NCBI GenBank assembly: GCA_004014935.1
Contig: CP025325.1
Location: 310,001-374,000 of the forward strand
Source: Saccharomycopsis malanga
Lineage: Eukaryota > Ascomycota > Saccharomycetes > Ascoideales > Saccharomycopsidaceae
Length of the DNA: 64,000 nt
Reading direction: 5' to 3'
The notes under the pieces were generated by a model that worked only from the letters and a program-made list of their open reading frames with translations, had not been told where the DNA came from and did no database searches. The translations under genes and the position numbers were made by a program. Shown here piece after piece: positions 21,955 through 32,464 of this stretch (within the stretch, counting starts at the first letter, position 1; each line of letters opens with the position of its first letter).

Positions 21955-22608
21955 CAGGATTCTAATAGTTTATTTTTTATATTGCGTTAAAGGTATGATA
22001 CGCACAGAAACTATGCAATGTAGCTGCAGTTCGGTGGAAAGAGTCCCCTTATGTCAATAACCTTAAGAACAGTAATATAAAAAGCTTTGTTTTGGCTACT
22101 TTGTTTTGCAAAGTCTTTCTGTATACGTTTTTAATTACATTGTGTCGATTAGAGGTCAATTTTTTGTACTGTTTCTTGAGAAATTTAAATGTTAGAAGAA
22201 ATTATCTTCAATGGTAAAGTAGTACCATTATTATATGGCCAAAATGATATATAAACGTGTTATTTTCTAATTATCCCAATGTAATACAAATTGATAAGCC
22301 ATAATAATGAAATACCTGCCTGGCCATCTGTAAACCAGTGACCGTGATAAAGTGTAATATGATAATAATGTTTATTTAATAGAATGTACAAATTATTTTG
22401 ATATTTTGGAGACATATCATTGGAAATTGCTGACTAGTGTTTAGGTTTAACTACATTTTGACCAAATATTTTACAATTCGACCAATTTTTAAACATTTTG
22501 GCCAATTACTTTACAATTCGACCAATTTTTATACATTTTGGCCGAATATTTTACAATGGGACCAGCTATTTAACAAAACCATTCATTAACTACTCAAGAC
22601 AAACCTTA
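21955..22608. other. intergenic, downstream of the CSN7-like gene
   Basis: AT-rich spacer of 650 bp; a 40-bp tandem repeat occupies 22454-22573. Nothing else is recognised. Confidence 0.4.
22454..22573. repeat. tandem repeat, 40-bp unit x3
   Basis: Three units each start CATTTTGrCC and carry TTTTACAATTCGACCA or a close variant. It ends about 35 bp beyond the stop codon of the minus-strand gene, so it is probably transcribed in its 3' UTR. Confidence 0.7.
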
Positions 22609-23421
22609 TTAGCCAACCTGCTTGCGTTTTTTTGTATTTTCTAAACTGTCGAGCATCTCGTCGTCATGAGGACATTCTTTTCCCATGCCACCAGTAGACG
22701 TTTCATTAACATAGTGTTTTTCTGCAAGTAAATCTTCCAAAGAGCTATTTATTTGCATGACTTTGCATGCCTTGACTAAATTGGTGGACTGGAATTTAGC
22801 CAAATGTTGCTGCATGTATTTCAAATCTCGAATAAACGGCTGATAAGGCGAGTTTGACTTTTCAAAGCATTCAGGGCTAGTAAATAAACGCAACTTTTGC
22901 GTATTTTCCGCTGTATTTTCCCTATCGTATATATAAGTGTCCTCAATAAAGTTGACTGAGAAAACCCTGATCTGCTTCAAAGGAGAGTTGAGTTTACCAT
23001 TGATACAGCTATCGTGTATGAGGGTTTTTAAATACAGTTCGACAATAGCTGTGCTGTTTGGACAGTTTGTTAGCCCAATCCCTTTTTGCAAGTCAGAATA
23101 CAGCACAATATTACTATATTTGCCTCGCATCCTCTTGATCAACCTGAGAAGAGTGATGTATTTCAATTTGTCCTGTGCAGCACAGGATAGGTCCATGATT
23201 TCTTGCTGAAATCGGGTGTAATCGAGCCATTGTCCATATGAAAACAATTCTAATGTCTTCAATACTTGTTCTCTGCCATCATCAAGCTTCTCGTAAAGAT
23301 GCTCGTTAAACCGTAGTTTGCTGTAGTTGTAAATGTTCTGATCTTCCAAGGCTGTAATCACCAAAGTTGTCAAATCCACTGCTGAATTTGAACCTTCTAC
23401 ACTTTCAATATAACCTTCCAT
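22609..23421 (-). CDS. CSN7: PCI-domain protein, COP9 signalosome subunit 7-like
   Basis: 270 aa. The pattern LKTLELFSYGQWLDYT, then DKLKYITLLRLIKR, IVLYSDLQ and IHDSCINGKLNSPLKQIRVF, follows the winged-helix PCI core of COPS7/CSN7 (metazoan form: LLNLFAYGTY.DY, KLK.LTIVSLA, IPYSVLL, IIQGKLDQ). The PCI domain spans about 50-160; the C-terminal part is predicted helical and ends in a basic KKRKQVG. CSN7 is a structural subunit of the deneddylase that acts on cullins in the nucleus. S. cerevisiae keeps only a reduced complex with a divergent small PCI subunit (Csn9). The alternative assignment is eIF3m, also a PCI protein, which fits less well. Confidence 0.7.
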   Translation of the reverse strand: MEGYIESVEGSNSAVDLTTLVITALEDQNIYNYSKLRFNEHLYEKLDDGREQVLKTLELFSYGQWLDYTRFQQEIMDLSCAAQDKLKYITLLRLIKRMRGKYSNIVLYSDLQKGIGLTNCPNSTAIVELYLKTLIHDSCINGKLNSPLKQIRVFSVNFIEDTYIYDRENTAENTQKLRLFTSPECFEKSNSPYQPFIRDLKYMQQHLAKFQSTNLVKACKVMQINSSLEDLLAEKHYVNETSTGGMGKECPHDDEMLDSLENTKKRKQVG

Positions 23422-23945
23422 GCTTTGATTCTCGACTTTATCCTAAACCGTTCTGGTTCATTATTTATGTATATATATGCCATCTTTGAGATGCCCTTGA
23501 AACATTAGTATGAAAAATCCAGTTTGCACCGTACGAATGGTACATTCCCCCATGCAGATGTATGTATAGTATGATACATGCAGGGCTACTTGAAGATATA
23601 CCATGGCACCGGGTATGCGCAACCACTTTAGGAGTGGTATTTTTTTATAGATGATGATGAAATTGCAAGGGGTAATTCCCTTTGCAACAGGGAATGATTC
23701 ATATTTTTCAATATACATTGCTCATTTAGGTAATTGATATTATTTGTAAACTAAATAATTTTTTTGGTTCACAGTGGCGGTCAGACGTTAATAGCAAAAC
23801 AATAAGTAACAGATATCCAAGCGACTTGCATGGGGATTATCATGGAGCAAAAATAGGCAAAAAAGTGTCAGAAAGAGAAAATTGGTAATCTTATAAACAA
23901 TCATTTATTTTCTTTATTGATTTTTCATTATTTATTTGTTGTAGA
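23422..23945. other. divergent promoter region CSN7-like / MFS transporter
   Basis: 524 bp between two divergently transcribed genes. No gene or known site was recognised; an 85-codon minus-strand frame at 23461-23718 is probably chance. Confidence 0.4.
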
Positions 23946-25262
23946 ATGGCCAGACATTTAGTAGATACGTTTGTTAGGACGTCGCGGGATGTGAAAATTC
24001 TTTGGGTGTCGGTATTTTTACGTTTAGCAGCGTTTGGCGCTTCGAATATTGTTCTCACGACATATTTGAAAGCATTGGGCATTTCAGAAGCGAAAATTGG
24101 AATGTTTATGACGTTCACATTAGTGGGAGACGCTACAATGTCGTACATGTTGACGTGGTATGCGGATTCCTTGGGAAGACGCAGGGTGATGGTGTTTGGA
24201 TCATTTTTGATGGCAGTTGCTGGGATTATATTTGCTACAAGTGGTGAATTTGCAATTCTTTTGGTAGCAGCAATTGTTGGTGTTATTTCCCCATCGGGCG
24301 ATGAGGTTGGACCGTTCAAATCAGTAGAGGAATCAGCAATGGCGCACATGACTCCTTTGGCAGACCGGCCAGATGTGTATGCTTTCCATTGGTTGATCTC
24401 GTGTGCCGGCTCTGCCACAGGGACCTTGTTCTCTGGGTATTTGGTGCAGTATTTGGTGCATCGAGAGTATGAGGAGCTTGTAGCATACCGTGCAGTGTTT
24501 TACTTTTATGCAGCAGTTGGTTTTTTGAAGATGGTGTGCATGTTATTCTTGTCTGGAAATGCAGAGCTTAACCATTCAGAACACGTAGATATCATGGATC
24601 CAGCGACTGGTGACACCACGCCTTTGCTTGAGGCTGCAGAGGAAGAACAGACAGCTTTTTCTAAGCGACTTTCTAAAGAAACAGTGCATGTTTTAAGTAG
24701 ACTTTTATGTGTGTTTATGCTTGATTCGTTTGCATATGGCTTCATGCCAGCAACATGGATCATTTACTATTTCAAGACATTCTACAAACTCTCGCCCCGT
24801 TCATTGGGCAACTTGTTTTTTTCCACAGGAGTTGTCAACTCAATATCCTCATTGCCGTCCTCGGTATTGGCGAAAAGCCTAGGCCCTGTAAAAGCCACAT
24901 TGGTAGTGCAGATTCCAAGCTCTGTATTCTTGCTTGCAACTCCACTTGCCAGCTCTTTGACCATTGCGGTAGTGTTGATTCTTTTGTATTATGCTACCAT
25001 AGCTATGGACGTTGTTCCTCGTCAAGTTTTGCTTACCAATTTGATCAGACCAGACGAATTGACCAGAGCAATGGGAATCGTCAATATTGGCAAAACGTTT
25101 GCCAGATGTGTGGGGCCTTCTTTTACTGGCAAATTGGCTAGCAATAATAATCTCTGGGCTGGGTTTATAATCAATGGTTCGTTGACTATTATGGCCGACT
25201 TGTTGTTGTTCATAATGTTTTATCACGTTGATAAAAAGGTTTTGGCAAAGAGCAGTGATTAG
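23946..25262 (+). CDS. major facilitator superfamily transporter, substrate unknown
   Basis: 438-aa integral membrane protein with about 12 hydrophobic segments in two halves. A hydrophilic loop at about 205-235 (rich in Glu, with ATGDTTPLLEAAEEEQ) separates the halves. The MFS motif A lies after the second helix (YADSLGRRRVMVFGS). The start ATG at 23946 directly precedes a short cytosolic N terminus with basic residues. It does not match the drug:H+ antiporter or sugar-porter signatures that I know. A conserved fungal family of this type exists without assigned substrate. Location (plasma or vacuolar membrane) cannot be told from sequence. Confidence 0.85.
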   Translation: MARHLVDTFVRTSRDVKILWVSVFLRLAAFGASNIVLTTYLKALGISEAKIGMFMTFTLVGDATMSYMLTWYADSLGRRRVMVFGSFLMAVAGIIFATSGEFAILLVAAIVGVISPSGDEVGPFKSVEESAMAHMTPLADRPDVYAFHWLISCAGSATGTLFSGYLVQYLVHREYEELVAYRAVFYFYAAVGFLKMVCMLFLSGNAELNHSEHVDIMDPATGDTTPLLEAAEEEQTAFSKRLSKETVHVLSRLLCVFMLDSFAYGFMPATWIIYYFKTFYKLSPRSLGNLFFSTGVVNSISSLPSSVLAKSLGPVKATLVVQIPSSVFLLATPLASSLTIAVVLILLYYATIAMDVVPRQVLLTNLIRPDELTRAMGIVNIGKTFARCVGPSFTGKLASNNNLWAGFIINGSLTIMADLLLFIMFYHVDKKVLAKSSD

Positions 25263-25474
25263 TTGGTGTAAATTGGGCGTATACTTTATATAAGACATAC
25301 CATTCTGCTGGTCCTACAACTACTTGTACCGGTCCTCGGACTATGTTGATGCCATTGGCACCGGTTCATTCGTTTTCCCAGGCTTTCTTTTTGATTGCTT
25401 GTTTGTTGGTGGTACCTCACATAATGATAAATATTGCTAGATTTATGACTGAAATTTATCAATAGAGTGATGGT

Positions 25475-25638
25475 AGCCACTGGGCCAAATGGCCCAGTGG
25501 TCAGAGCTCTCGAAGAAGAGAAAAACAAGACCTAACAGGAATATGGGTGAGCCAAAGGACATGATTGGGCTTTTCCCCTTGGACATAGCGAGTATATACG
25601 AAACTGATATGTACTGGGCTTGAAAAATATGATATTAT
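25475..25638 (+). mobile_element. tRNA-derived SINE, copy 4, with target-site duplication
   Basis: Head AGCCACTGGGCCAAATGGCC then CAGTGGTCAG; the middle is shortened; tail CGAGTATATACGAAACTGAT then ATGTACTGGGCTTG. AATAGAGTGATGGT occurs on both sides (25461-25474 and 25639-25652): a perfect 14-bp target-site duplication. Confidence 0.88.
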
Positions 25639-25689
25639 AATAGAGTGATGGTTGTCAAGCCCAGAAGTTGAACTACAAACAAACGTTTA

Positions 25690-26820
25690 AAAAATACAAG
25701 AATCAACCAAAGTTTACAAACGATCAACAATGAGGTCGTGAGAACTAAGATAATCTCTATAAAAGACCATTTGGAACAGCATTCCATGGCAATCGCTAAT
25801 TTGAATGAAAATCACCGGAAAGAAGATAAAGTTTGGCCCACATATGTAAAGGAACTCGAAAATTGTAGAGAAACCCGAAGATTACAAAGAAAAAGAGTAG
25901 AATCAATCAACTGACAGCAAATAAGGAGTTAAAGACCACCATCGATGAGAAATTCACCACCTAATATAAGAACCAGATTGTAGAATACTAGACAACCAAA
26001 GAATTGACTAGTATACATTTTCGTGGACCAGCTACCGACAAACTGATCGAAACGATAAGATTATGTATTAAATCACCAAATTACACGTTGCCAACCAAGC
26101 AAAAAGGAACAAGACAACACCATATTACGCATTTGACTGGCTATCCATGAGAGATTAATACAACAATGGCAAGAAACAGTAAATTTAAAAGCAAATTCCG
26201 AGAAAAAAATATAGACAGTACTGGAGTAAATCTAGGGTTTAACTTACTACAATGCCAGGACTATGGAGATCAAAATCCTAAGAATGATTGTAAAGTCAAT
26301 TCATGTTGCCTGTTGCCTGCCTTGCAACATTATACTCGTCACCATCCAAAGACCTTGTTTGCTACGGCCTCTGAGTAAGAAGACAATGCAATGGCGTAGT
26401 CATGAGTTGCCTTGATTTCTTCTCAATAAGACTAGGGTCGTCTTTGCGAATTCAGTATTTCATGGCAAGAAAACGAGGCAATTCCGGAAGAAAAACAACA
26501 TCAACTTTGAGAATCAATGCCCATGAACAAGTCCGATAAGAGCCCAGATTGTGCACAAGGTACATTCCTTGGGAAATGGAACTTGAACAATGAAAGCTCC
26601 AGGTGATTTCCCATTGGGGAAAGGCCTCAGCGAAACAACAGAAGAAAGAAATGGCTCAGTTAGTCATAAACTTGGACAAATACAACCCAAGCTCAGGAAC
26701 GGTTTTGAGTTTAATCAAAGAGTTTACGATAGCTGTTTTTTCATTTCGAAAAGGGTTTGTAAAAATGATACAAGTAGTATCATTTTAGATCAAGAAGAAG
26801 CATATTTGATTTTTGTCTAA
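25690..26820 (+). pseudogene. decayed coding relic, possibly gag-like
   Basis: The region between two SINE copies has codon-like purine-rich composition in several frames but is thoroughly broken. One frame near 26260 resembles a worn Cys-rich zinc knuckle of the kind found in retroelement Gag proteins. If so it is an old, fragmentary retroelement fossil; the identification is weak. Confidence 0.3.
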
Positions 26821-26839
26821 TTTTATACAAGCTAAAAGC

Positions 26840-27117
26840 CAATAGTTTAGCAGATAGTGCTCTCGAAGAACAGAAAATTGACATAACAGGCCTCCAGGGG
26901 ACCCATTCTCGGTACGAGCGCTTTTTGCAATGCTGAATATGATTTCACAGGCAAGTGTAACTGCCTATAACACGATATAGATTAATAGTGCTTACTTTTC
27001 ATATAACTGAGCGAAAAGATTATGATCAACATGACATTATTGGTTTTGCCATGTCCCTTTAGACATGGCACGTAAATACGAAACTGATATGTACTGGGCT
27101 CGAAATATAAGATGTTA
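26840..27117 (+). mobile_element. tRNA-derived SINE, copy 5, near full length
   Basis: Head with GTTTAGCAGATAGTGCTCTC, degenerate B-box region, body CAGGCAAGTGTAACTGCC, and tail CGTAAATACGAAACTGATAT then GTACTGGGCTCGAAATATAA. It carries more of the body than most copies. TTATACA is present on both sides but is too short to call a duplication. Confidence 0.8.
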
Positions 27118-27196
27118 TTACATGTTCTTATACAGCCAAGTCATACTACAAATTTGTTCAATACTAGAGTATTGAATGAGGGTTATATTTTTGCAT

Positions 27197-27388
27197 TATT
27201 AAGCAATTTTTCCGTGACAATTGGCTTGACCAAATCTCCAATAATCAATCAAATCATACTGTTACTATATTTTCTAATATTAAGCAGTTTTTCTGCGACA
27301 ATTGGCCTGAATAAATCTCCAATAATCCATCAAATCATTACAATTTATTACATTTTCCAATATTACACAGTTTTTCTGTATAAATCAG
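27197..27388. repeat. tandem repeat, about 82-bp unit x2.3
   Basis: Units start at 27197, 27278 and 27361 with TATTAAGCARTTTTTC or TATTACACAGTTTTTC. Each full unit contains GACAATTGGC and AAATCTCCAATAATC. It lies directly after a SINE tail. Confidence 0.75.
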
Positions 27389-28242
27389 CTTAAACAAATA
27401 AACAACAGTAAAGCTAACCATTATAGCTTATCGCTTCGGGGGGTTTGATTCCCTGCACCCACATGCACCGACATGCAACGCCTCCAATATAAACGTTTTG
27501 CCTTGTAACATTTGACGCTCATGATAGCCAATAGTAAAGCAAAAAAAAATAAAAAAAAAAGAGCCCTTGTAGATCGATCATGCTAATCTTAAAAGACAGC
27601 AAAAGCACGGCACTCAAACTAGCTCACATTAGGCTTAACTTAGAACTGGCACTAAAACACCAAACACCCGTACATCACACGGGGGATATGCACACCCTCT
27701 CCTTTTACTTGAAAAATGGTTATGATCCCTTGGGCGTTTTTTAAAGCAGCCCAGGGCGTCAAACCTGGTTCCGTGTTTTTCGGTCGAGGCCCAAAATAAG
27801 AAGAAGAAGACGAAGAAGAAGAAAAAAAGTGTTTAATAACAATAGAAGTATATCTGTTAAGAACGAAAAATTGGCAATATAAAGCGTTAACAAAGATAAC
27901 AATTGATTTTGAAATATACAGAGGATATTGTGATATTGTTGGATTAAGAATTTGGAAGAATATACGGAAATTCTTTTTTTTTTTTTTTTTTTTTTTGGTG
28001 GGTTTTAGGTGTCTTTTTTAGTGATAATTGATGAGATTTGAATTATTGGACGAAGAAAATTGTTAGTTTTAACCTGTTAAATCAAATTTTTTCGACAGTT
28101 TTGAAAGAGAAAAAGGTTTTTTTTGGTAAAAATCAAACCAAAATCAGTACTATAACTCCATATCGATATAATAGTTGCAAATCAATATAATTGAAAAAAA
28201 TCAATTTTTCATTAGAAATATCAAGCTTGAAATAACAACAAT

Positions 28243-31200
28243 ATGGATTCGATAGATACTGAATCGTCAGGACTGTTACATCATCATACAATGGATCCTA
28301 AGGTACTTAATAAGACCAGTAATGTGACGCTTACAGCTGCGACTCCAAAGCTTTTGGAGATTAAGTCTGCAAATAATTCTAGTAATTCGTTAGATGCGCC
28401 TATAAGTTTTAAAAGAGTGTCCAACTCGAGTTCAGAGTACGATTCGTTGGAATCGTTGCCGAATTCACCCATGAATACTCGCCAGCAGAAGACTGGGGTG
28501 AAAAGTAAGTCGTCCTTGCACAATATGACCAGTGTGAGTGATTTAAATGATAGTAAAGAAAGCGTAGATAATGAGGATGAAAATATTGCTAATATAATAA
28601 CTGTTGCCTCTGATGAAAAGAACCATTCTCCTACTCAACAAATGAAGGAATTGTCATTAAATGATCCACAGCCACAAGATGATGGTTTAAACAAGCCGGA
28701 ATTTAAAAAAATTGACTTGGATATTGATCAGAAGAAACTTTCGTTGGATTTTGACAAGCAATCCAATGATTTTGACAAACAAGCCAACGGCTTTGACAAA
28801 CAATCCAATGATATTGCTGAAGATAAGATTGATAATTTAGTAACTCGTGTTCGTAGATCGTTTTTGGAAAGTTCAAATGATCAATTTGATGAGAAATTGG
28901 TTGAAAATCTGTTTGATGAAAAATTAGCAAAAGATGACTTGTCTGATGGAAACGTGTTGATTAATGATCCAGAAAATTCTGTCAATGAATTGACAAATCC
29001 ATTCAATGACAATTCTATGAATAAATTGACAAATCCACTCAATGACAATTCTATCAATAAATTGGAAAATAATGATAATTTGGAGAGTAGTAAAGTTTTG
29101 AAAAACCATGAAAAACCCTCACAAACAGCCAATGATACCTATCTGCGGTCAAATTCTGCACATTCGTTCATCAATTTATACAATTCCAATTCGTCCAAAC
29201 TCAATGCTCTGGAGGAAACCCCTAAAAGCACAGAAAAGGCTTTTTCCCACAGCATCACCAATAATAGTTTGTCCTCAAGCGAATCTCCAGACGAACACCG
29301 TAATTCCAAACATTCGTCCATTAATCTTCGTAGCAGAACAAACTCAATTTCCTCACCCATTTCTTCCAAATCAAACAGCATGACGTTCTCCCCGCTTTTA
29401 TCGTCTCGCAAAGCTTCTGTTTCAAGCTCCACCAACATCAGGCCTCCTTTGAACAAGAAAAAAAGCACTTTGACCAATGTTTTCTCAAGTTTTATCTCAA
29501 TGGCTAAAACAAAGAGTTTTGACGAGTCTCAGTTAGTTCCTAATAGAAAATCCGATGCTGATATCGAAGCACTGCAGAGCAATGTATTGCCAACCAACAA
29601 TACCAATAACAACAGCAGCATGAGTATATCTACACCTTATAACACGCAGCATGTTGCTCATGTCGGTTTTGATGCCCATACCGGCGAATATACTGGCTTG
29701 CCCGACGAATGGCAGAAATTGTTATCTGCTAGCGGCATCTCCAAGACTGAACAAGAACAGCATCCGCAGGAAATCTTTGAAATTGTAGAGTTCTATCAAA
29801 ACCAAGTCCGCCAGGACCCCGAGGATACCGTCTTTGACAAGTTCAACAAGACCAGTAAGCGGGAAAACAGCACGACCAGCACAGATAGCGACAGTTTGGA
29901 TGACACCGATAGCACTCGTCGTCTGAAAGCCTCATCAGGGTCCGAAAATCTGCATGCTTGCGACGCCGCATTAAATATTTCCGGCCCAACAAACGTTGTC
30001 AAAGCAACCAACATTGTGCTTCCCGGAGGCCATATCAACATTAGCCATAATAATGGTGGCACCGTCATCACGACCGCCTCCGGGAACATCACTGTAAATC
30101 CAAGCCACACCAGTGCAGACAGCCAGTTTATTCCAAGCCGTCCTGCGCCAAAACCGCCAATGGGCAAAGCAATGGCGTCATTTAATTCCATAAAAGCAGC
30201 AACAAAGAACTCCATGCTCTTGGCTAAACCACCATCAACTCCGCCGCCGACTTCGGTGCCACCCCCGGTTCCATCGAAAAGCCCAGAACTTCTCAAAGCG
30301 ACCAACAAGTCACTTCAGCGCATGGCGCAGAATGGCGACTATGCCAAGGTGAGTAAACAAGATGTACACGCGCAGCACATGTTTTACCAGCAACAGCAAA
30401 AGCAGCAAAAGCGTCGCTTGGAAAAACAACGCCAGGAAGCTGAAAAACGACAGGAGGAAGCTGAAAAACGCTTGAAGATGCTTCAGGAACGAGATGCCGC
30501 AGAAAAAAGTACAATTTCCGGTTCTGGTTCCGGTTCTGGTTCCGGTTCGCGGGTTGGTTCCGGGGGTGCCCCGGAAACTAATTCCGGAAGCGTCAATTCG
30601 GACGCCGCTAGTTCTGGTGCTCATACTAATCAACCTACGAGGGATCCTAAACAAGCTGCAATTCTTGCTAGAAGAAAAAGAGAAGAAAAGATGAAGAAAA
30701 ATGCCTTTGTTTATGCAAAATTATTAAAGATTTGTTCCCAAGAAGATCCTCGTGAGTATTATAGCAAATTGACAAAGATTGGCCAGGGTGCTTCTGGGGG
30801 TGTTTATACAGCGTATGAAAACGGCACAAACAAGAGCGTGGCGATCAAGCAAATGAATTTGGTCCAGCAACCAAAGAAGGAGTTGATTGTTAATGAGATT
30901 TTGGTGATGAAAGGTAGCAAGCATAAAAATATTGTGAATTTTATTGATTCGTACCTATCCGAGGGCACGCTCTGGGTGATTATGGAGTATATGGAGGGCG
31001 GCTCGCTTACGGAGGTGGTCACACATAGTGTAATGACCGAAGGGCAGATTGGGGCTGTTTGCCGTGAAACGTTGGAAGGATTGCAGTTTTTGCATGCCAA
31101 GGGCGTTATCCATAGAGATATCAAGTCAGACAACATTTTGCTTTCTATGAATGGCGATATTAAACTCACAGATTTTGGTTTCTGCGCTCAAATCAACGAG

Positions 31201-31590
31201 ACCAACTTGAAACGGACTACAATGGTTGGAACTCCGTATTGGATGGCCCCAGAGGTCATCAGTAGAAAGGAGTATGGTCCAAAGATTGATATCTGGTCGT
31301 TGGGAATCATGACTATTGAAATGATTGATGGCGAACCACCTTATTTGAACGAAACTCCTTTAAGAGCTTTGTATTTGATCACTACATTGGGAACCCCAGA
31401 GGTTAAAGAGCCTGATTCTTTGAGTTCGTTGCTCAAACACTTTTTGGATTGGTCTTTGAAAGTCGTTGCTGACGAAAGAGCAACTGCTTTGCAATTGTTG
31501 AACCATGATTTCATTCTTCAAGCAGACCAATGCAGCTCTTTGGCTCCACTTGTCAAATACGCTCGATCTAAAAAAAATGATGAATTGTAA
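28243..31590 (+). CDS. STE20: p21-activated protein kinase Ste20
   Basis: 1115-aa PAK-family MAP4K acting downstream of Cdc42 in mating, filamentation and polarity. The long Ser/Asn-rich N terminus includes FDKQ.N repeats (about 170-185) and LTNPxND repeats. The CRIB/p21-binding motif is at about 465-490 ([18 protein letters not shown] then EWQKLL). A proline-rich stretch ([15 protein letters not shown], about 665-680) is a likely SH3 (Bem1) site. The kinase domain spans about 835-1090 with [22 protein letters not shown] (about 956), DFGFCA and the [10 protein letters not shown] activation segment. The end [14 protein letters not shown] matches the Gbeta-binding motif of Ste20. There is no PH domain, which separates it from Cla4. 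All catalytic residues are present. Confidence 0.96.
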   Translation: MDSIDTESSGLLHHHTMDPKVLNKTSNVTLTAATPKLLEIKSANNSSNSLDAPISFKRVSNSSSEYDSLESLPNSPMNTRQQKTGVKSKSSLHNMTSVSDLNDSKESVDNEDENIANIITVASDEKNHSPTQQMKELSLNDPQPQDDGLNKPEFKKIDLDIDQKKLSLDFDKQSNDFDKQANGFDKQSNDIAEDKIDNLVTRVRRSFLESSNDQFDEKLVENLFDEKLAKDDLSDGNVLINDPENSVNELTNPFNDNSMNKLTNPLNDNSINKLENNDNLESSKVLKNHEKPSQTANDTYLRSNSAHSFINLYNSNSSKLNALEETPKSTEKAFSHSITNNSLSSSESPDEHRNSKHSSINLRSRTNSISSPISSKSNSMTFSPLLSSRKASVSSSTNIRPPLNKKKSTLTNVFSSFISMAKTKSFDESQLVPNRKSDADIEALQSNVLPTNNTNNNSSMSISTPYNTQHVAHVGFDAHTGEYTGLPDEWQKLLSASGISKTEQEQHPQEIFEIVEFYQNQVRQDPEDTVFDKFNKTSKRENSTTSTDSDSLDDTDSTRRLKASSGSENLHACDAALNISGPTNVVKATNIVLPGGHINISHNNGGTVITTASGNITVNPSHTSADSQFIPSRPAPKPPMGKAMASFNSIKAATKNSMLLAKPPSTPPPTSVPPPVPSKSPELLKATNKSLQRMAQNGDYAKVSKQDVHAQHMFYQQQQKQQKRRLEKQRQEAEKRQEEAEKRLKMLQERDAAEKSTISGSGSGSGSGSRVGSGGAPETNSGSVNSDAASSGAHTNQPTRDPKQAAILARRKREEKMKKNAFVYAKLLKICSQEDPREYYSKLTKIGQGASGGVYTAYENGTNKSVAIKQMNLVQQPKKELIVNEILVMKGSKHKNIVNFIDSYLSEGTLWVIMEYMEGGSLTEVVTHSVMTEGQIGAVCRETLEGLQFLHAKGVIHRDIKSDNILLSMNGDIKLTDFGFCAQINETNLKRTTMVGTPYWMAPEVISRKEYGPKIDIWSLGIMTIEMIDGEPPYLNETPLRALYLITTLGTPEVKEPDSLSSLLKHFLDWSLKVVADERATALQLLNHDFILQADQCSSLAPLVKYARSKKNDEL

Positions 31591-32077
31591 TCGTTACTTT
31601 TATTATATACTACTAGTTTTGTATAATCATATTTTTACATTTGTTTTTCCTTTACATATACATTTTTTTTTTCACGATTAATCTGTTTTTTCTTTTTTTT
31701 TTTTTTTATTTTTTTATTTTTTGTCTTATAATTTTGTTCCTATTTTGCTTTTCCTTTTGGAGCTTTTTCGATTGTTTTGCTTTATGTTTGTTCTTCTGTT
31801 TTGCCAGGTTTAGAGTCAACAACATTGTCTCTAGCATGGTCTCTGGTTATCTACTTTTAAATATGTTTATTTACGCTTAGATTTTTGTAGAAAAATTACA
31901 TTTTTTTTTTTTGTTGTTTTTGCATTAATTTTAGATTCGCAAATCATGTAAAAGAAAATAGTCAACATTACATTTCAAAATACTGTTTAATACAAAATTT
32001 TGTCAAATATATTGAAACAATTCTTTCTTGCAGATCCTTACAGAATACTGCCGAATATTGCAGAATATCGCAGAATA

Positions 32078-32155
32078 TTGCAGGGCCTTGGTCTGGTTTT
32101 TTTACAGAAAATCCCAAAATCGCCTGATTGACCCCTTGGCAAAATTGGAGATTTT
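32078..32155 (+). repeat. dispersed repeat family D, copy 1
   Basis: TTGCAGGGCCTTGG, then ATCCCAAAATCGCCTGATTG and ACCCCTTGGCAAAATTGG match the segment at 41008-41083 in order and spacing. It is preceded by a short array of GCAGAATAT units (about 32035-32080). Confidence 0.65.
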
Positions 32156-32387
32156 GAAAATCTTTGAAAAAAGGCATGTGATATGTGCGGCAAAATTAGG
32201 AAAACAGCCATGTGACACTTGCAGCAACCTGTATAATTTGGTTGAAAACCCATTCTCAAACCAATTACAATAGTTTCAAAGGACCAAAACGCCAGTGAAA
32301 AGTCTACACTTTTATTAGGTGCTTGAGCGTAATATGTACATACGCCCTGCATTAAGAATATTATAATATTCATAAATATAATGATAA

Positions 32388-32432
32388 TATCATATATTTT
32401 GAGCCATGGGGCCCAGTAAACAGATATTCATT
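32388..32432 (-). mobile_element. worn SINE tail fragment, copy 6
   Basis: On the plus strand ATAATATCATATATTTTGAG, then GGGGCCCAGTAAACAGATAT: the end of the SINE tail in minus orientation, with the rest missing. Confidence 0.5.
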
Positions 32433-32464
32433 ATAAAAAACAAGTACCGAGTAGACAAGCCCCA

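Larger units (their letters stand above)
25263..28242. other. 3-kb repeat-rich gap upstream of STE20
   Basis: Contains two SINE copies (25475-25638 and 26840-27117), a decayed coding relic between them, an 82-bp tandem repeat (27197-27388), a GAA-rich purine tract near 27800 and a 22-nt T run near 27975. No intact protein gene is seen. The last 0.5 kb is the likely STE20 promoter and leader. Confidence 0.5.
31591..32464. other. intergenic with repeat pieces
   Basis: About 870 bp between the convergent ends of STE20 and NUP84. It has long T-rich stretches (31650-31740), a family D repeat (32078-32155) and a worn SINE tail (32388-32432). The hydrophobic open frame at 31641-31880 is a by-product of the poly-T runs. 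Confidence 0.45.

Noticed and set aside
27700-27800. Possible structured RNA with GGGCGT and CCCAGGGCG segments
   Set aside because: I could not find box C/D or H/ACA features, a convincing fold or polymerase III boxes.
31641-31880. 79-codon Phe-rich frame after STE20
   Set aside because: It comes from long poly-T tracts in the 3' flank.
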